Shown: positions 42,428 to 52,044 of the stretch, one piece after another | Layout of the letters: each line of letters starts with the position of its first letter | Position numbering within the stretch: position 1 is the first letter of the stretch | DNA from: Nitrospira sp. | GTDB taxonomy: Bacteria > Nitrospirota > Nitrospiria > Nitrospirales > Nitrospiraceae | Length of the DNA: 64,000 nt | Reading direction: 5' to 3' | Assembly: GCA_005116955.1 (NCBI GenBank) | Contig: SWDI01000003.1 | Span: forward strand, 82,208-146,207 | The notes under the pieces: model-generated | The model's database searches: none | Seen by the model: the letters and a program-made list of their open reading frames with translations, nothing else | What the model was told of the DNA's origin: nothing | Position numbers and translations under genes: made by a program

Positions 42428-43074
42428 CTGTGTCGTTTCGACTGGTGTGCCTGCTGGTGCTGGCGACCATGCCTGCGATACCCGCGTATGCCGGGAGCTC
42501 CAACATCGTCTCCGTTCCGACTCTGGGCGTACAGGGTGAGGGACTTCCCGGTGTTGTGAACTACATCTTAGTCCAGCTCGATCACGTTGCCTCGCAAGGT
42601 GGCCCTACCATTCAGTTCAATGAAGTCAACTTGGGGGGAGGGTCCCGCGTCGGTGAAGAATGGAAAGAGGGAGCCCGTCGAGCCGTGCGTGCCGTGCTCC
42701 ATGCCGTGGGCGACAGCGGGCATGATTGGATGATCACGATCAAAAATCGATCCGCGACTTCTTTGACCGACGGGATGAGCGCCAGCGCCGCCGTTGCCGT
42801 GGCGATTATGGCAGCCCATCGAGGAGGCGTGCTCAGATCGGATATGGTGTTATCCGGCCAGATCACACCAGATGGTCGCTTAGACGTGGTCGGAGGGTTA
42901 CCCGTGAAAATCGAGGCCGCCGCGAACGCGCAGTACCGAGCCATTATCGTTCCGCTGGATCAGGCACTCACGGCGGACTGGATGAGCTCGACGGATGTTG
43001 CCTCTCGCAGGAGAGTCCAGCTCATTCAAGCGGGCACACTCGCTGAGGCCTACCATGCCATGACGGTGCGCTAG
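42415..43074 (+). CDS. Secreted Lon-type (S16) protease domain
   Basis: A 219-residue protein: signal peptide (VCLLVLATMPAIPAYA) followed by only the proteolytic domain of Lon. The catalytic Ser is in TDGMSASAAVAVA (S122) and the Lys in GGLPVKIEAA (K165); their 43-residue spacing equals S679-K722 of E. coli Lon. No AAA+ or N-terminal domain is present, so it would work without ATP in the periplasm. Start GTG at 42415 overlaps the oxygenase gene; GTG at 42430 is an alternative. The stop shares CTAG with that of the convergent antiporter gene. Confidence 0.85.
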   Translation: MAKLTVSFRLVCLLVLATMPAIPAYAGSSNIVSVPTLGVQGEGLPGVVNYILVQLDHVASQGGPTIQFNEVNLGGGSRVGEEWKEGARRAVRAVLHAVGDSGHDWMITIKNRSATSLTDGMSASAAVAVAIMAAHRGGVLRSDMVLSGQITPDGRLDVVGGLPVKIEAAANAQYRAIIVPLDQALTADWMSSTDVASRRRVQLIQAGTLAEAYHAMTVR

Positions 43075-45080
43075 CCTTCGCGCTCAGTCGCGACAATAAA
43101 TCCCATTGCCCGTCTGATCTCATCGCGCGCTCCGAGCAAGACCACAATATCACCGGCGAGGAGCGTGGTTTTCTCCGATGGATTGGATTCCGTCACGCTG
43201 CTTCTGGTCAAGGCAATGATGGACGCACCCGTCCGTGGCCGCAGCGCCAATTGAACGATCGTCTTTCCCGCGGCCGGTGAGTCCTCTTCGATTCGACAGG
43301 TCTCCACTTCGACGTCAGCGAGGGTTCCGCCGCGAAGGTGGTGGGCCAGTTCGGGAAGCTCACTCCGGCGGAGGAGCGCGTATCCCTCACGACGCACTTG
43401 TTCCGCTTTTCGCATGACGAAATCTTGCGGCATGTTGTAGGTGCGGAGAACGAGCGCAAAGATTTCAATCGACGTTTCAAATTCTTCCGGCACGACATCG
43501 TCAGCACCCAGCTGATGGAGCTCCTCTAATTCTCGCAAATAACGGGTTCTCACAACGATATGAATTTTCGGGTTCAAGGCTCGGGCCACCTGGACGGTCC
43601 GGCGGGCCATGAACGGATCGGAGATTGCGATAACCAGGACCCGCGCATCGTCGATTTTTACATGCCGCAACACATTCGGGTTTGTCGCATCGCCATAATA
43701 GAGCGGCAAGCCATGGGCAGCCTCGCGCTGCACCGTGTCACCATCCAGATCTAAGGCAATATGCGGCACTTCCGTCTCGCTCAAGACGCGAGCGAGGTTG
43801 CGCCCATTCAACCCATACCCCACGATAATCACATGGTCCTTGATGCGGAGATGCCGTCCTTCCGCCTCAAGCACATGAGCGGTGGTCTGTCCTGGAAACC
43901 AGTGGCGAAGGCGTTGCACGGCCTCAACGCGTCGCGCGAGATGGGGGGACCACTGCATCAGAAGCGGTGTGATGATCATGGAGCAAATCGAGACCGCCAG
44001 AAAGATTTGGTAGGGCGGTCCGGACAAGAGCTTATTCTCCAGGCCGACTTGTGCCAGGATAAAGCTGAACTCACCCACCTGCGCGAGGGCAATGCCGGTC
44101 ATGACGGCGGATCGGGGTGGGATGGAGACTGCTAAGACGGCTCCCGTTCCAGCAATAAACTTGATGAGCAGGACGAGGAGTAACACACCGGTTACGACGA
44201 GCGGATACTCCAGCAGAATCCGCCAATCCATCAGGATGCCGATCGAGACAAAGAACAGACTGTTGAAACTGTCGCGAAAGGGCAGCACTTCGGCAATGGC
44301 TTGGTGGCTGTACTCCGATTCGGAAATCACGAGTCCGGCGATGAACGCTCCGAGAGCAAGTGAGAGCCCGCCGAGAGAGGTCAACCAAGCAATGCCGAGG
44401 CACATAACAATGATGGTCAACAGAAAGAGTTCCCGGCTTCGGCTGCGAACGATGTGTTCGAGGAGTTTCGGGACCGCATACCATGCAGCCGCGACGATGC
44501 ACGCGACCACCACCAGAGACTTGCCTAACGAGAACAGCACGGGCGTCAGCGTGCCCCCATCGGGACTGGCTAGAATGGGTGTCAGTAAGATCATGGGGAC
44601 GACGGCCAGATCTTGGAAGACCAGAATGCCGATGGTGGCTCGTCCGTGAGGAGAATCGCTGTCTCCGTTGGCGGCCAACGCCTTCAATACAATGGCCGTG
44701 CTGCTCAGCGAGAGCAGAAAGCCCCAGAAGATCGCCTGCGAGGCCGGTAACCCGACCAGCATCCCGCCGAGCCACGTGATCACGATGACTCCCCCGACTT
44801 GGATTGGAGCGGCAATCAGGAGCAACCGACGAAGCGATGTCAATTGCCTCAGCGAAAATTCAATACCGATGGTAAACAGAAGCAGCACGATGCCGATCTC
44901 CGCCAGCACTTGCACTGTGGCGATGTCAGAAATCAGATTGAGCCCATGAGGGCCGATCAACGCTCCGGCGACGAGAAACCCGGCGATGGACGGCAGTCGG
45001 AATTGATGAAACAGAAACACCACAGCGATGGAGACGGTGTAGATCAGCAGTAAATTGCCGAGTACGCTGTAGTCAGTCAT
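43071..45080 (-). CDS. KefB/KefC-type cation:proton antiporter with RCK domains
   Basis: A 669-residue CPA2 antiporter. About twelve helices (LLLIYTVSIAVVFLFHQF first, IAGFLVAGALIGPHGL next), then a TrkA-N/RCK domain (HVIIVGYGLNGRNLARVL, GDATNPNVL) and a TrkA-C domain ending TTLLAGDIVVLLGA. It exchanges K+ or Na+ for protons under nucleotide control. The ATG at 45080 gives the family-typical start; the frame runs 120 codons further without sense. The stop codons of this gene and the convergent protease share the palindrome CTAG. Confidence 0.93.
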   Translation of the reverse strand: MTDYSVLGNLLLIYTVSIAVVFLFHQFRLPSIAGFLVAGALIGPHGLNLISDIATVQVLAEIGIVLLLFTIGIEFSLRQLTSLRRLLLIAAPIQVGGVIVITWLGGMLVGLPASQAIFWGFLLSLSSTAIVLKALAANGDSDSPHGRATIGILVFQDLAVVPMILLTPILASPDGGTLTPVLFSLGKSLVVVACIVAAAWYAVPKLLEHIVRSRSRELFLLTIIVMCLGIAWLTSLGGLSLALGAFIAGLVISESEYSHQAIAEVLPFRDSFNSLFFVSIGILMDWRILLEYPLVVTGVLLLVLLIKFIAGTGAVLAVSIPPRSAVMTGIALAQVGEFSFILAQVGLENKLLSGPPYQIFLAVSICSMIITPLLMQWSPHLARRVEAVQRLRHWFPGQTTAHVLEAEGRHLRIKDHVIIVGYGLNGRNLARVLSETEVPHIALDLDGDTVQREAAHGLPLYYGDATNPNVLRHVKIDDARVLVIAISDPFMARRTVQVARALNPKIHIVVRTRYLRELEELHQLGADDVVPEEFETSIEIFALVLRTYNMPQDFVMRKAEQVRREGYALLRRSELPELAHHLRGGTLADVEVETCRIEEDSPAAGKTIVQLALRPRTGASIIALTRSSVTESNPSEKTTLLAGDIVVLLGARDEIRRAMGFIVATEREG

Positions 45081-45540
45081 AACGAGTTGTATCTCGCTGT
45101 TTGTTTTGCCTGACGCCGATTCGGCATGAGGCAATCCGATGATCTGTTGAGGCGTGAGCCTGTCATCGTCACAGCACGTCCTTTCGGCTAATCGGCGGAT
45201 ACGCAGGATACCTGAGGTTTGTACGTGGGACAAGGCACAGCCGCAGGTTCCTATGCTCTTTTCTTTGGGAAGGCACTCATTCGGCGTTTGGAGTGAGGGC
45301 GACTCCGCCGGTCTTCGGTGCGTGGCGATGAATGTCCGAATCATGAATCCGCCGTATTTCTTGCTGGTCCTGATTAGTTGAGCAATCGTGGCCAAGCCGC
45401 TCCAGTCATGGAGTTCTCCCCCTAAAGAGGCATAGACCAAAGAATAAAGTATTGAGTAGGGTGTGTCGGTACGGTTTCACAGGAATAACCCCGGGTGACG
45501 AGGCACTGAGTGCCGTCGCCACCGGATTTGGAGGTGCCCC
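45081..45540. other. About 460 bases without a confident gene
   Basis: Promoter space between the minus-strand antiporter and a plus-strand exported protein. Open frames here are short and lack ribosome-binding sites. No strong hairpin or repeat is seen. Confidence 0.45.
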
Positions 45541-46104
45541 ATGCGGCCGACGCAGATGCTCCCTTTCTTCGTTGCGCTACTAGCGGTCTTTTCCGCTGCT
45601 CCGGCATTCTCAGATATCGAGTCCGGATCGGGGACGACTTGGGATTGTCCCCAAACGGATGGCAGTTCAATCTACACAAACAAGGAGCGGGTTGGTTGTC
45701 GCGCCATGGCGCTGAAGCCGCTTTCCGTCGTGCCTGACTTGGAGCATATGCCGACCATTCCCCGAACCACGATCGCCGGCGAACCTCAGTATCAGATTCC
45801 TTCCTACCAGGAACGCACGTCTGGAACAGGAGGACGCCAAGTGCCGGATTGGGCGCGCGACTGGCATGCGAGCAACACGTCTTCCGGCTCGACACAGGCC
45901 GAAGTGTGCACGTTATACATGGAATGGATACAACTTGTGCAGAAGACCCGTGGAGGGATGTTCTTCGGATCGGATCCATCCTATGGCGGGGATATTACGG
46001 GACAGAATCAGAGAGGGCCAAGCCATTCGTTTTACGACAATACTCGCTATATGGCGCTCTCGAAGCTCTTCGGCAGGGGGTTTGTCCCGGTCGGGTGTTT
46101 TTGA
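45541..46104 (+). CDS. Exported hypothetical protein
   Basis: A 187-residue protein. Signal peptide (FFVALLAVFSAAPAFS), then a short WDCPQTDGSSIYTNKE segment resembling the edge of DUF4124-like domains, a Pro/Thr-rich linker and a helical region (AEVCTLYMEWIQLVQKT) ending GFVPVGCF. Four cysteines suggest periplasmic disulfides. GGAGG upstream of the ATG supports the start. Family not recognised. Convergent with the epimerase gene. Confidence 0.68.
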   Translation: MRPTQMLPFFVALLAVFSAAPAFSDIESGSGTTWDCPQTDGSSIYTNKERVGCRAMALKPLSVVPDLEHMPTIPRTTIAGEPQYQIPSYQERTSGTGGRQVPDWARDWHASNTSSGSTQAEVCTLYMEWIQLVQKTRGGMFFGSDPSYGGDITGQNQRGPSHSFYDNTRYMALSKLFGRGFVPVGCF

Positions 46105-46123
46105 TACAGCGTGGCCGAGTCCA

Positions 46124-47146
46124 TCACGCTCTGTAAAACTCCCGATACCACTTCACAAACTGGGGAATACCCATCTCGATCGGCGTGGTCGGCTTGAAGC
46201 CGACGTCGTTGGTCAAATCATCGATGTCGGCATACGTCGCAGGGACGTCTCCAGGCTGTAACGGCATCAGTTTCTTCTCCGCCTTCTTCCCCAGCGATTG
46301 CTCCAATACCTCGATGAAGTGCAACAGCTCGACCGGCTGATGGTTGCCGATGTTATAGATGCGTGCAGGAGCTGAGCTGGTTCCGGGATCTGGCTTCTCT
46401 CCTGGCCATGCTGGATTGGCCGTCGCAGGATGATCCAGCGTCCGAATGATTCCCTCGACAATGTCGTCCACATAGGTAAAGTCGCGTTTCATCTTACCGT
46501 GATTGAAGACTTCAATCGGTTGGCCCTCCAAAATGGCCTTCGTAAAGATGAAGAGGGCCATATCGGGGCGTCCCCAGGGTCCATAGACGGTAAAAAAACG
46601 AAGGCCTGTGCAAGGCAAGTGATACAGATGCGCATAACAGTGAGCCATCAGCTCGTTGGCTTTCTTACTGGCAGCATACAGTGAGACCGGATGGTCCACA
46701 TTATCATGCACGGAAAACGGCATATGCGTGTTGCCGCCGTACACGGAACTTGATGACGCATAGACGAGATGTTCGACCTGACTGTGCCGGCAGCCTTCCA
46801 GAATATTCATGAAGCCTTCGATGTTGCTCTCGGTATAGGCATGAGGGTTAATGAGGGAATAGCGCACGCCTGCTTGGGCTGCGAGATGAACGACCCGCCG
46901 TATGGGTGTATCGGCAAAGAGGTCTCGCATCCCTTGTCGGTTGGCGAGATCGAGTTTGACGAAGCTAAATCGTTCGTGCGGCGTCAATTGGGCGAGCCGA
47001 GCCTGTTTCAATCGTACATCGTAGTAGTCATTGATATTGTCGAGGCCGATCACCTGATCGCCACGGTCCAAGAGGCGCTTCACCACGTGAAACCCGATGA
47101 ACCCTGCGGCGCCCGTGACAAGAATCGGCGGCTGCGCTCCAGTCAT
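46124..47146 (-). CDS. NAD-dependent nucleotide-sugar epimerase (UDP-glucuronate 4-epimerase-like)
   Basis: A 340-residue extended [13 protein letters not shown] nucleotide-binding motif at the start, [16 protein letters not shown] (typical of UDP-glucuronate epimerases), [18 protein letters not shown] and the YAASKKANE catalytic Tyr-Lys. It inverts the C4 hydroxyl of UDP-hexuronic acids for surface polysaccharides. AAAGGAG precedes the ATG. Single gene, not within a visible polysaccharide cluster. Confidence 0.93.
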   Translation of the reverse strand: MTGAQPPILVTGAAGFIGFHVVKRLLDRGDQVIGLDNINDYYDVRLKQARLAQLTPHERFSFVKLDLANRQGMRDLFADTPIRRVVHLAAQAGVRYSLINPHAYTESNIEGFMNILEGCRHSQVEHLVYASSSSVYGGNTHMPFSVHDNVDHPVSLYAASKKANELMAHCYAHLYHLPCTGLRFFTVYGPWGRPDMALFIFTKAILEGQPIEVFNHGKMKRDFTYVDDIVEGIIRTLDHPATANPAWPGEKPDPGTSSAPARIYNIGNHQPVELLHFIEVLEQSLGKKAEKKLMPLQPGDVPATYADIDDLTNDVGFKPTTPIEMGIPQFVKWYREFYRA

Positions 47147-47173
47147 ATCGACTCCTTTAAGAAAGAAAAGATG

Positions 47174-48796
47174 CTACCGTCTCTTGCCGGACTTTAGAAA
47201 CGGTGGATCGCCGTGATCCAACCGATACAGAGTCAGTGGAGCGAGGGCATCCCCTGCGGCAATCACTTCAACCTCACGGGTACCCGCTGCTCGGTACAGA
47301 TTCAGTGCGTGAGTATAATGATATCGACATTCCTGCGAAGCAAGAAGGTCTTTCAATCTCTCTGGTGGCTCCCAGTGTGCCGTCAAGAGCGCCGTTCTGG
47401 CGGGATTGCGGCGACTGAACATGAACGACAAGTGATCAGGGTACCAGTCGGCTCCACCGGTGGCGTATGACACAAACAGCCGCGCGTGGGCAGCTGCGCA
47501 GACGTCGGCCAGATACGCATTCGTGAGATAGCCATTTTCGCCGACATCCAACCATCTGCCTGGGTGGGAGAGGGGGGCATGGGCGGCGTGGCTCCGGATC
47601 TCACGTAGCTGTTGTTGTGAGGCAAACACCAGCGGAATCGGTCCGTATCGCCCAACCAATTGTTGAATGACATTATCTTTGAGGGCGGATCGGCCATCGT
47701 TCGTCGGGCCGCTGTCCGCATGAACGAGCACATTGTATCCCCGATCCGAGATCAGGTAGCAATTCCGTGGCATGTTCAAGTCGCAAGGGTCCTCGCCATA
47801 GAACGGCACGGACACGACCGCGCCGCCTTCAAAGGCCCAGCTTTCGCCGTGTGCGAGCTCGATGACGTGTTCAAACCCTAATTCTGCAAGCAGTCCGCGA
47901 TAATCGAAAATCAACTGCGTTCGATTACGACGACTGGGCACAATGATTGGTGTGTCTTTCGGTAAATGGAGCAAAGTACGGGGATCGACGTGGTCATCGT
48001 GATCGTGGGTCAAGAACACTGCGGCAGGTCTTGGTAAGAGCCCTCCCCAAAGCGATGGTATCGATGACTCGGCGAACCACGGCAAAAGCCATGGATCGAA
48101 GAGGAATATGGTCTCACGTTGTCGGTAGAGCAGGGCCGCGTGCCCCAGGTGGACGGTGTCCTGATCCTGCACGACATCGAACCAGTGTCGGCTTATCGAA
48201 GCAGTGGCCGACGTGATCAAGCATCCCTGGAGCTGCAGGAGCTCGAGGAGTCTTGTCAGTAGGCCCTGTGAGTCATGCGGTAGTGCTGAAACCACGGCGC
48301 GAATCTCGTCGGCTGTATGCGTCCCCTCGAGCTGGCCGAGTAATCTTCCAACGGCGGGGCCGAGGGGAAGTTGATTGAACCCAAAAGGGAGGGCTTGGTG
48401 ATTGACCGCATGAAAGATGCGGAGCCCACCGTTGGTCACAGTTGCGGACTTGCTGGGATCAGTCGGAAATTCCCACTGAAAGGTTCCGTCCGGTAGCCGG
48501 CCGCAGCGAATGTGTTGTTTCAGGTAAGGCCGTGCGTTGACTAGCTCGGCATACGCGTCTTCCACGCGGCGCTGACGATCGGGGTCATCAAGCGGCGCCC
48601 GTTTCGAGAAGACATCACTGATTGCCGTATCAATTGCGCTGGAGAGGAGACTATGGGCTTCCTGGAGACTGGCAACGACCTCCGGTGCCACACCACCGAT
48701 GAAGGGGAAGGGACCCGGCGGTTCCGCACTCTCCAGTTGCACCCAACACCAGGGGGCGAGTGCCACGTAGTGATTATTGGGAATGCCGGTCCACAT
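47174..48796 (-). CDS. MBL-fold hydrolase with N-terminal helper domain
   Basis: A 540-residue protein. From about residue 215 it is a metallo-beta-lactamase fold: LTHDHDDHVDP carries the HxHxDH metal motif, with further ligands in HADSG and the closing DHLSF. The first 210 residues include a PqqD-like winged-helix piece (LGQLEGTHTADEIRAVVSAL..LLELLQLQGCL), an arrangement known from peptide- or cofactor-modifying systems. The substrate is unknown. The stop lies 28 bases before the epimerase gene start on the same strand. Confidence 0.75.
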   Translation of the reverse strand: MWTGIPNNHYVALAPWCWVQLESAEPPGPFPFIGGVAPEVVASLQEAHSLLSSAIDTAISDVFSKRAPLDDPDRQRRVEDAYAELVNARPYLKQHIRCGRLPDGTFQWEFPTDPSKSATVTNGGLRIFHAVNHQALPFGFNQLPLGPAVGRLLGQLEGTHTADEIRAVVSALPHDSQGLLTRLLELLQLQGCLITSATASISRHWFDVVQDQDTVHLGHAALLYRQRETIFLFDPWLLPWFAESSIPSLWGGLLPRPAAVFLTHDHDDHVDPRTLLHLPKDTPIIVPSRRNRTQLIFDYRGLLAELGFEHVIELAHGESWAFEGGAVVSVPFYGEDPCDLNMPRNCYLISDRGYNVLVHADSGPTNDGRSALKDNVIQQLVGRYGPIPLVFASQQQLREIRSHAAHAPLSHPGRWLDVGENGYLTNAYLADVCAAAHARLFVSYATGGADWYPDHLSFMFSRRNPARTALLTAHWEPPERLKDLLASQECRYHYTHALNLYRAAGTREVEVIAAGDALAPLTLYRLDHGDPPFLKSGKRR

Positions 48797-48801
48797 GGGG
48801 T

Positions 48802-49239
48802 TTAGAGGTTGGTACTGAACCGCAGTTTGCTGATCGTTGGTTCATAGAGCGCCTGGATCAGGTTGCCGTCGGGGTCAGCAAAGTAAAACGAATAACTGTG
48901 GTCACGGTGCTGCTTCGGTTCTTTCGTGATACGCCCGCCCATTGATGCGATCTTGGGGGCGATGTGTTGGTATAGCTGATCGACCGCTCCTGGGCTGTCG
49001 AGGATCACGCCCATGTGATCGAGGAGTTGGGTCTTCGAAGAATCGTAGGAGTCCAATTCTGTCTTCGAGATCTGATGGAGGGCCAGGTTGTCGACCCCAG
49101 AGCTGAAATAGACATTCTCTGAGTCCGGTTCCCACACCGCCTGAAAGCCGAGGAGTTGTTCGTAGAATTGGCGTGAGCGAGGCAAGTTTGTCACACGCAG
49201 TGCCAAATGACGGAGACCTTGATGGAGTGGAGCTGTCAT
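48802..49239 (-). CDS. VOC-family (glyoxalase/dioxygenase) protein
   Basis: A 145-residue single vicinal-oxygen-chelate domain: HLALRVTNLPRSRQFYEQLLGFQAV, LALHQISK, DHMGVILDS and DPDGNLIQALYEP. His and Glu ligands are in the expected strands (H12, H91 region). Could act on a glutathione adduct, fosfomycin or an aromatic compound. It ends five bases before the MBL-fold gene, so the pair is likely co-transcribed. Confidence 0.85.
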   Translation of the reverse strand: MTAPLHQGLRHLALRVTNLPRSRQFYEQLLGFQAVWEPDSENVYFSSGVDNLALHQISKTELDSYDSSKTQLLDHMGVILDSPGAVDQLYQHIAPKIASMGGRITKEPKQHRDHSYSFYFADPDGNLIQALYEPTISKLRFSTNL

Positions 49240-49363
49240 AGAGAGAACTCGTGCATCGTTGAACCCATAAATATTTTCTATAGTAGGGAGACCGACGGCA
49301 GGCCGTCAATGGGAAATCGGCTCCAGCTTAAGGCGTGACGACTATGGTACGATCTGAGCATCT

Positions 49364-50191
49364 ATGGCATTCAATGGGATGACAATTGCCGCGTTCGAAA
49401 CCAGGATGGCAACGGAGCTTGCCCGTCTGATCGAGCGACACGGCGGCCGACCGCTTGTTGCTCCTGTCCTGCGAGAAGTCCCGCTGAACGACAATCATGC
49501 GGTGCAGGAGTTGGGGGCTCGGCTCATGGCTGGCCGCGTCGATCTGCTGATTCTCATGACCGGTATCGGTACGACCACGCTGTTCGACCTGCTCAAGACC
49601 AGCTATTCTTGGCCAATACTTTTGACGGCTCTTCAACGGTGTGTCCTCGTTGCACGTGGCCCCAAGCCGGTTGCAGCTCTCAAGGCCGCTGGCCTCCACG
49701 CCACGCTGACGGTGCCAGAACCAAATACGTGGCATGACATTATGAGGACCCTGGATGAACATCGTCCTGTGAAGGGATTGCGAGTCGTTCTTCAAGAGTA
49801 TGGAGTGTCCAACCCTGATCTTTTGAACGCGCTGGAGCAGCGTGGTGCGGAGGTGTTCCCGGTTCCGATCTACAAGTGGGCGTTGCCAGAGGATCTTGCG
49901 CCGATTCGCCATGCACTCGAAGAAATCATGGCCGGTCGCGTCCAGGTGGTGTTGATTACCAACGCCATTCAAGTCGATCATGTCATGCAGGTGTTGGAGC
50001 AGGATGGGAAGGTGCAGCCCTTTCAAGCGGCATTGAAAAGGATGGTCGTGGCTTCCATCGGCCCAACTGCGAGCGAACGGTTGCGCCAGCACGGTTGGCC
50101 AGTCGATCTCGAGCCATCGCACCCGAAGATGGGCGTCTTGGTCAAAGAAGTGTCCGAGCAAGTCTCGAAGGCACTCCATCAAAAACGATAG
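49364..50191 (+). CDS. hemD: Uroporphyrinogen-III synthase
   Basis: A 275-residue HemD protein: FNGMTIAAFETRMATELARLIERHGG, the hinge with VDLLILMTGIGTTTLFDLL, LVARGPKPVAALKAAGL and the second lobe ending VVASIGPTASERLRQHG. It closes hydroxymethylbilane to uroporphyrinogen III in tetrapyrrole synthesis. Other heme genes are not adjacent. Long enough to be complete; divergent from the VOC gene. Confidence 0.88.
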   Translation: MAFNGMTIAAFETRMATELARLIERHGGRPLVAPVLREVPLNDNHAVQELGARLMAGRVDLLILMTGIGTTTLFDLLKTSYSWPILLTALQRCVLVARGPKPVAALKAAGLHATLTVPEPNTWHDIMRTLDEHRPVKGLRVVLQEYGVSNPDLLNALEQRGAEVFPVPIYKWALPEDLAPIRHALEEIMAGRVQVVLITNAIQVDHVMQVLEQDGKVQPFQAALKRMVVASIGPTASERLRQHGWPVDLEPSHPKMGVLVKEVSEQVSKALHQKR

Positions 50192-50250
50192 GGTTGATAC
50201 GTTGCGGGGCGCCTTCGAGCAGCTTCAAGATTCACTCGAGCGTTCGTCGA

Positions 50251-51249
50251 TCATATCGTCAGCACCGCCGCTCCTTGAAAGCTTCCGGCTTTGAGTTCCT
50301 GCAGCGCACGGTTCGCCTCTTCAAGCGGAAAACGAACGGTATGCGGTTTGATGGGAATCGCCGCCGCTTCGCGTAAGAGATCGATGCCATCCTGCCTGGT
50401 GTTGGCCGTCACGCTGCGGATCACTCGTTCACCGAACACGTCACGGTCATAATCGAGCGAGGGAATGGGTGACATGTGGATGCCAGCCAGGGCGAGTGTC
50501 CCGCCTCGTTCAAGCGCGCGCAGTGCCGGAGGCACGAGTTCGCCGGCTGGCGCAAAGATGATCGACCCATGCAGCTTATCGGGCGGCATCTCAGTTGCCC
50601 CACCGACCCAGATTGCCCCTAGCTGTTTGGCTAATTTCTGGTGCTCGGATTTGAGCGAGCTCACATAGACCTGACAGCCCCAATGGCGTGCGATCTGGAT
50701 GGCGATGTGTGCCGATGCGCCGAATCCATAGAGCCCGAGGCGTTGGCCTGGTTTGATGCCGCTGAGACGTAACGCCCGATAGCCGATAATACCGGCACAA
50801 AGTAGGGGAGCTGCTTGATCGTCAGAAAAGATTGATGGGATTGGGTAGGCAAACCGTGCAGGAACTACCGCATATTCAGCATAGCCTCCGTCGACCTGGT
50901 AGCCGGTGAACGTCGCTTCTAAACAGAGGTTCTCTCGCCCGCTTGTGCAGAATTCACACTGTCCGCAAGTTCCTTGAAGCCAGGCGATCCCAACCCGGTC
51001 TCCTTCATGGATATCCGTGACTCCGCCGCCGGCTTGCGTCACTGTGCCAACTGCCTGATGTCCTGGAATCAATGGGAGGTTCGTGTTGGGAAGTTCTCCC
51101 TCTACAACATGGAGATCGGTGCGACAGACGCCACAGACGTGAATTTTGACGAGAACCTGGCCTGCCTGTGGAACAGGAACCGGCCGATCTCGAAGATGTA
51201 AGGGACTGTGGGAGACATCGCCCGTATGATTGAGCACCATGGCTCTCAT
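50251..51249 (-). CDS. Zinc-dependent alcohol dehydrogenase
   Basis: A 332-residue MDR alcohol dehydrogenase. Catalytic zinc region CGVCRTDLHVVEGELP and GHQAVGTV, structural zinc CGQCEFC..RENLC, and the nucleotide-binding GLYGFGASAHIAIQIA. Layout is that of AdhA/propanol-preferring enzymes. ATG at 51249; the longer frame has a low-complexity start. Its neighbour YceI ends 13 bases upstream on the same strand, so they likely form one transcript. Confidence 0.88.
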   Translation of the reverse strand: MRAMVLNHTGDVSHSPLHLRDRPVPVPQAGQVLVKIHVCGVCRTDLHVVEGELPNTNLPLIPGHQAVGTVTQAGGGVTDIHEGDRVGIAWLQGTCGQCEFCTSGRENLCLEATFTGYQVDGGYAEYAVVPARFAYPIPSIFSDDQAAPLLCAGIIGYRALRLSGIKPGQRLGLYGFGASAHIAIQIARHWGCQVYVSSLKSEHQKLAKQLGAIWVGGATEMPPDKLHGSIIFAPAGELVPPALRALERGGTLALAGIHMSPIPSLDYDRDVFGERVIRSVTANTRQDGIDLLREAAAIPIKPHTVRFPLEEANRALQELKAGSFQGAAVLTI

Positions 51250-51262
51250 CGGACCGTACCGC

Positions 51263-51877
51263 TTATGAGGTTTTCTGAGCTTTGATGCACTCGATATCGA
51301 GATGGATCTGTACCTCGTCTCCGACGACGAGTCCTCCGGTGTCGAGGGTCTTATTCCACGCCATCCCAAAATCCTTGCGGTTGAGTTTCCCCTCGGCGCT
51401 GAAGCCGGCCCTGGTGTTTCCCCAGGGATCTTTCGCCATGCCGTTGAAGGTGACGTTCAGCGTCACGGCTTTGGTGAGACCATGCAGGGTGAGATCCCCC
51501 ACCACGGTATAGCTGTCTCCCTGTTTCTGATAGTTTTTCATTTTGTAGGTGATCGTCGGGAACTGGTTGACATCCAAAAACTCCGCGTTGCGCAGATGCG
51601 TGTCGCGTTTTTCATGGTTTGTGTTGATCGATTCAGCCTTGATCGTGGCCTCAATGGTCTTGAAGGTCTTCGCGTCCGCGTCCATCTCGACAACACCCTG
51701 ATAGTCCAGAAAGCGTCCCGATGTTTTGGACACGACCATATGGGCGACACGGAACTCAATCAGCGAGTGGTCTGGATCGATGGTCCAGCGAGCCGTTTCC
51801 GCTTCGGCAGAGAGGGGGAGTAACCCCAATAGACCCACCATGACGATTCTCTGCATCCAGTTTGTCCTGGTTTTCAT
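51263..51877 (-). CDS. YceI-family periplasmic protein
   Basis: A 204-residue protein with a signal peptide (IVMVGLLGLLPLSAEA) and the YceI lipocalin-like barrel: WTIDPDHSLIEFRVAHMVVSKTSGRF, HLRNAEFLDVNQFPTITYK, GDLTLHGLTKAVTL, RKDFGMAWN. YceI proteins bind long isoprenoids such as ubiquinone precursors. It shares its strand and probably its transcript with the alcohol dehydrogenase gene. Confidence 0.93.
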   Translation of the reverse strand: MKTRTNWMQRIVMVGLLGLLPLSAEAETARWTIDPDHSLIEFRVAHMVVSKTSGRFLDYQGVVEMDADAKTFKTIEATIKAESINTNHEKRDTHLRNAEFLDVNQFPTITYKMKNYQKQGDSYTVVGDLTLHGLTKAVTLNVTFNGMAKDPWGNTRAGFSAEGKLNRKDFGMAWNKTLDTGGLVVGDEVQIHLDIECIKAQKTS

Positions 51878-52044
51878 ATCTTCACCTTTCGGTCGCTCCC
51901 TGTTGGCCAGTGTGAACAGATCCGTTGCCGCTGGGGCGAGCGCGCGAGTTGAGTTGGCATCCTACCTATCGCGAAGAAGGTCCTGCAACCCGTTTCTTTC
52001 ATCGAAACCATGGGTGTCTCTGATTGGGCTGGTATAATGGATTC

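Noticed and set aside
49328..50182. Minus-strand 284-codon ORF
   Set aside because: Antisense shadow of hemD.
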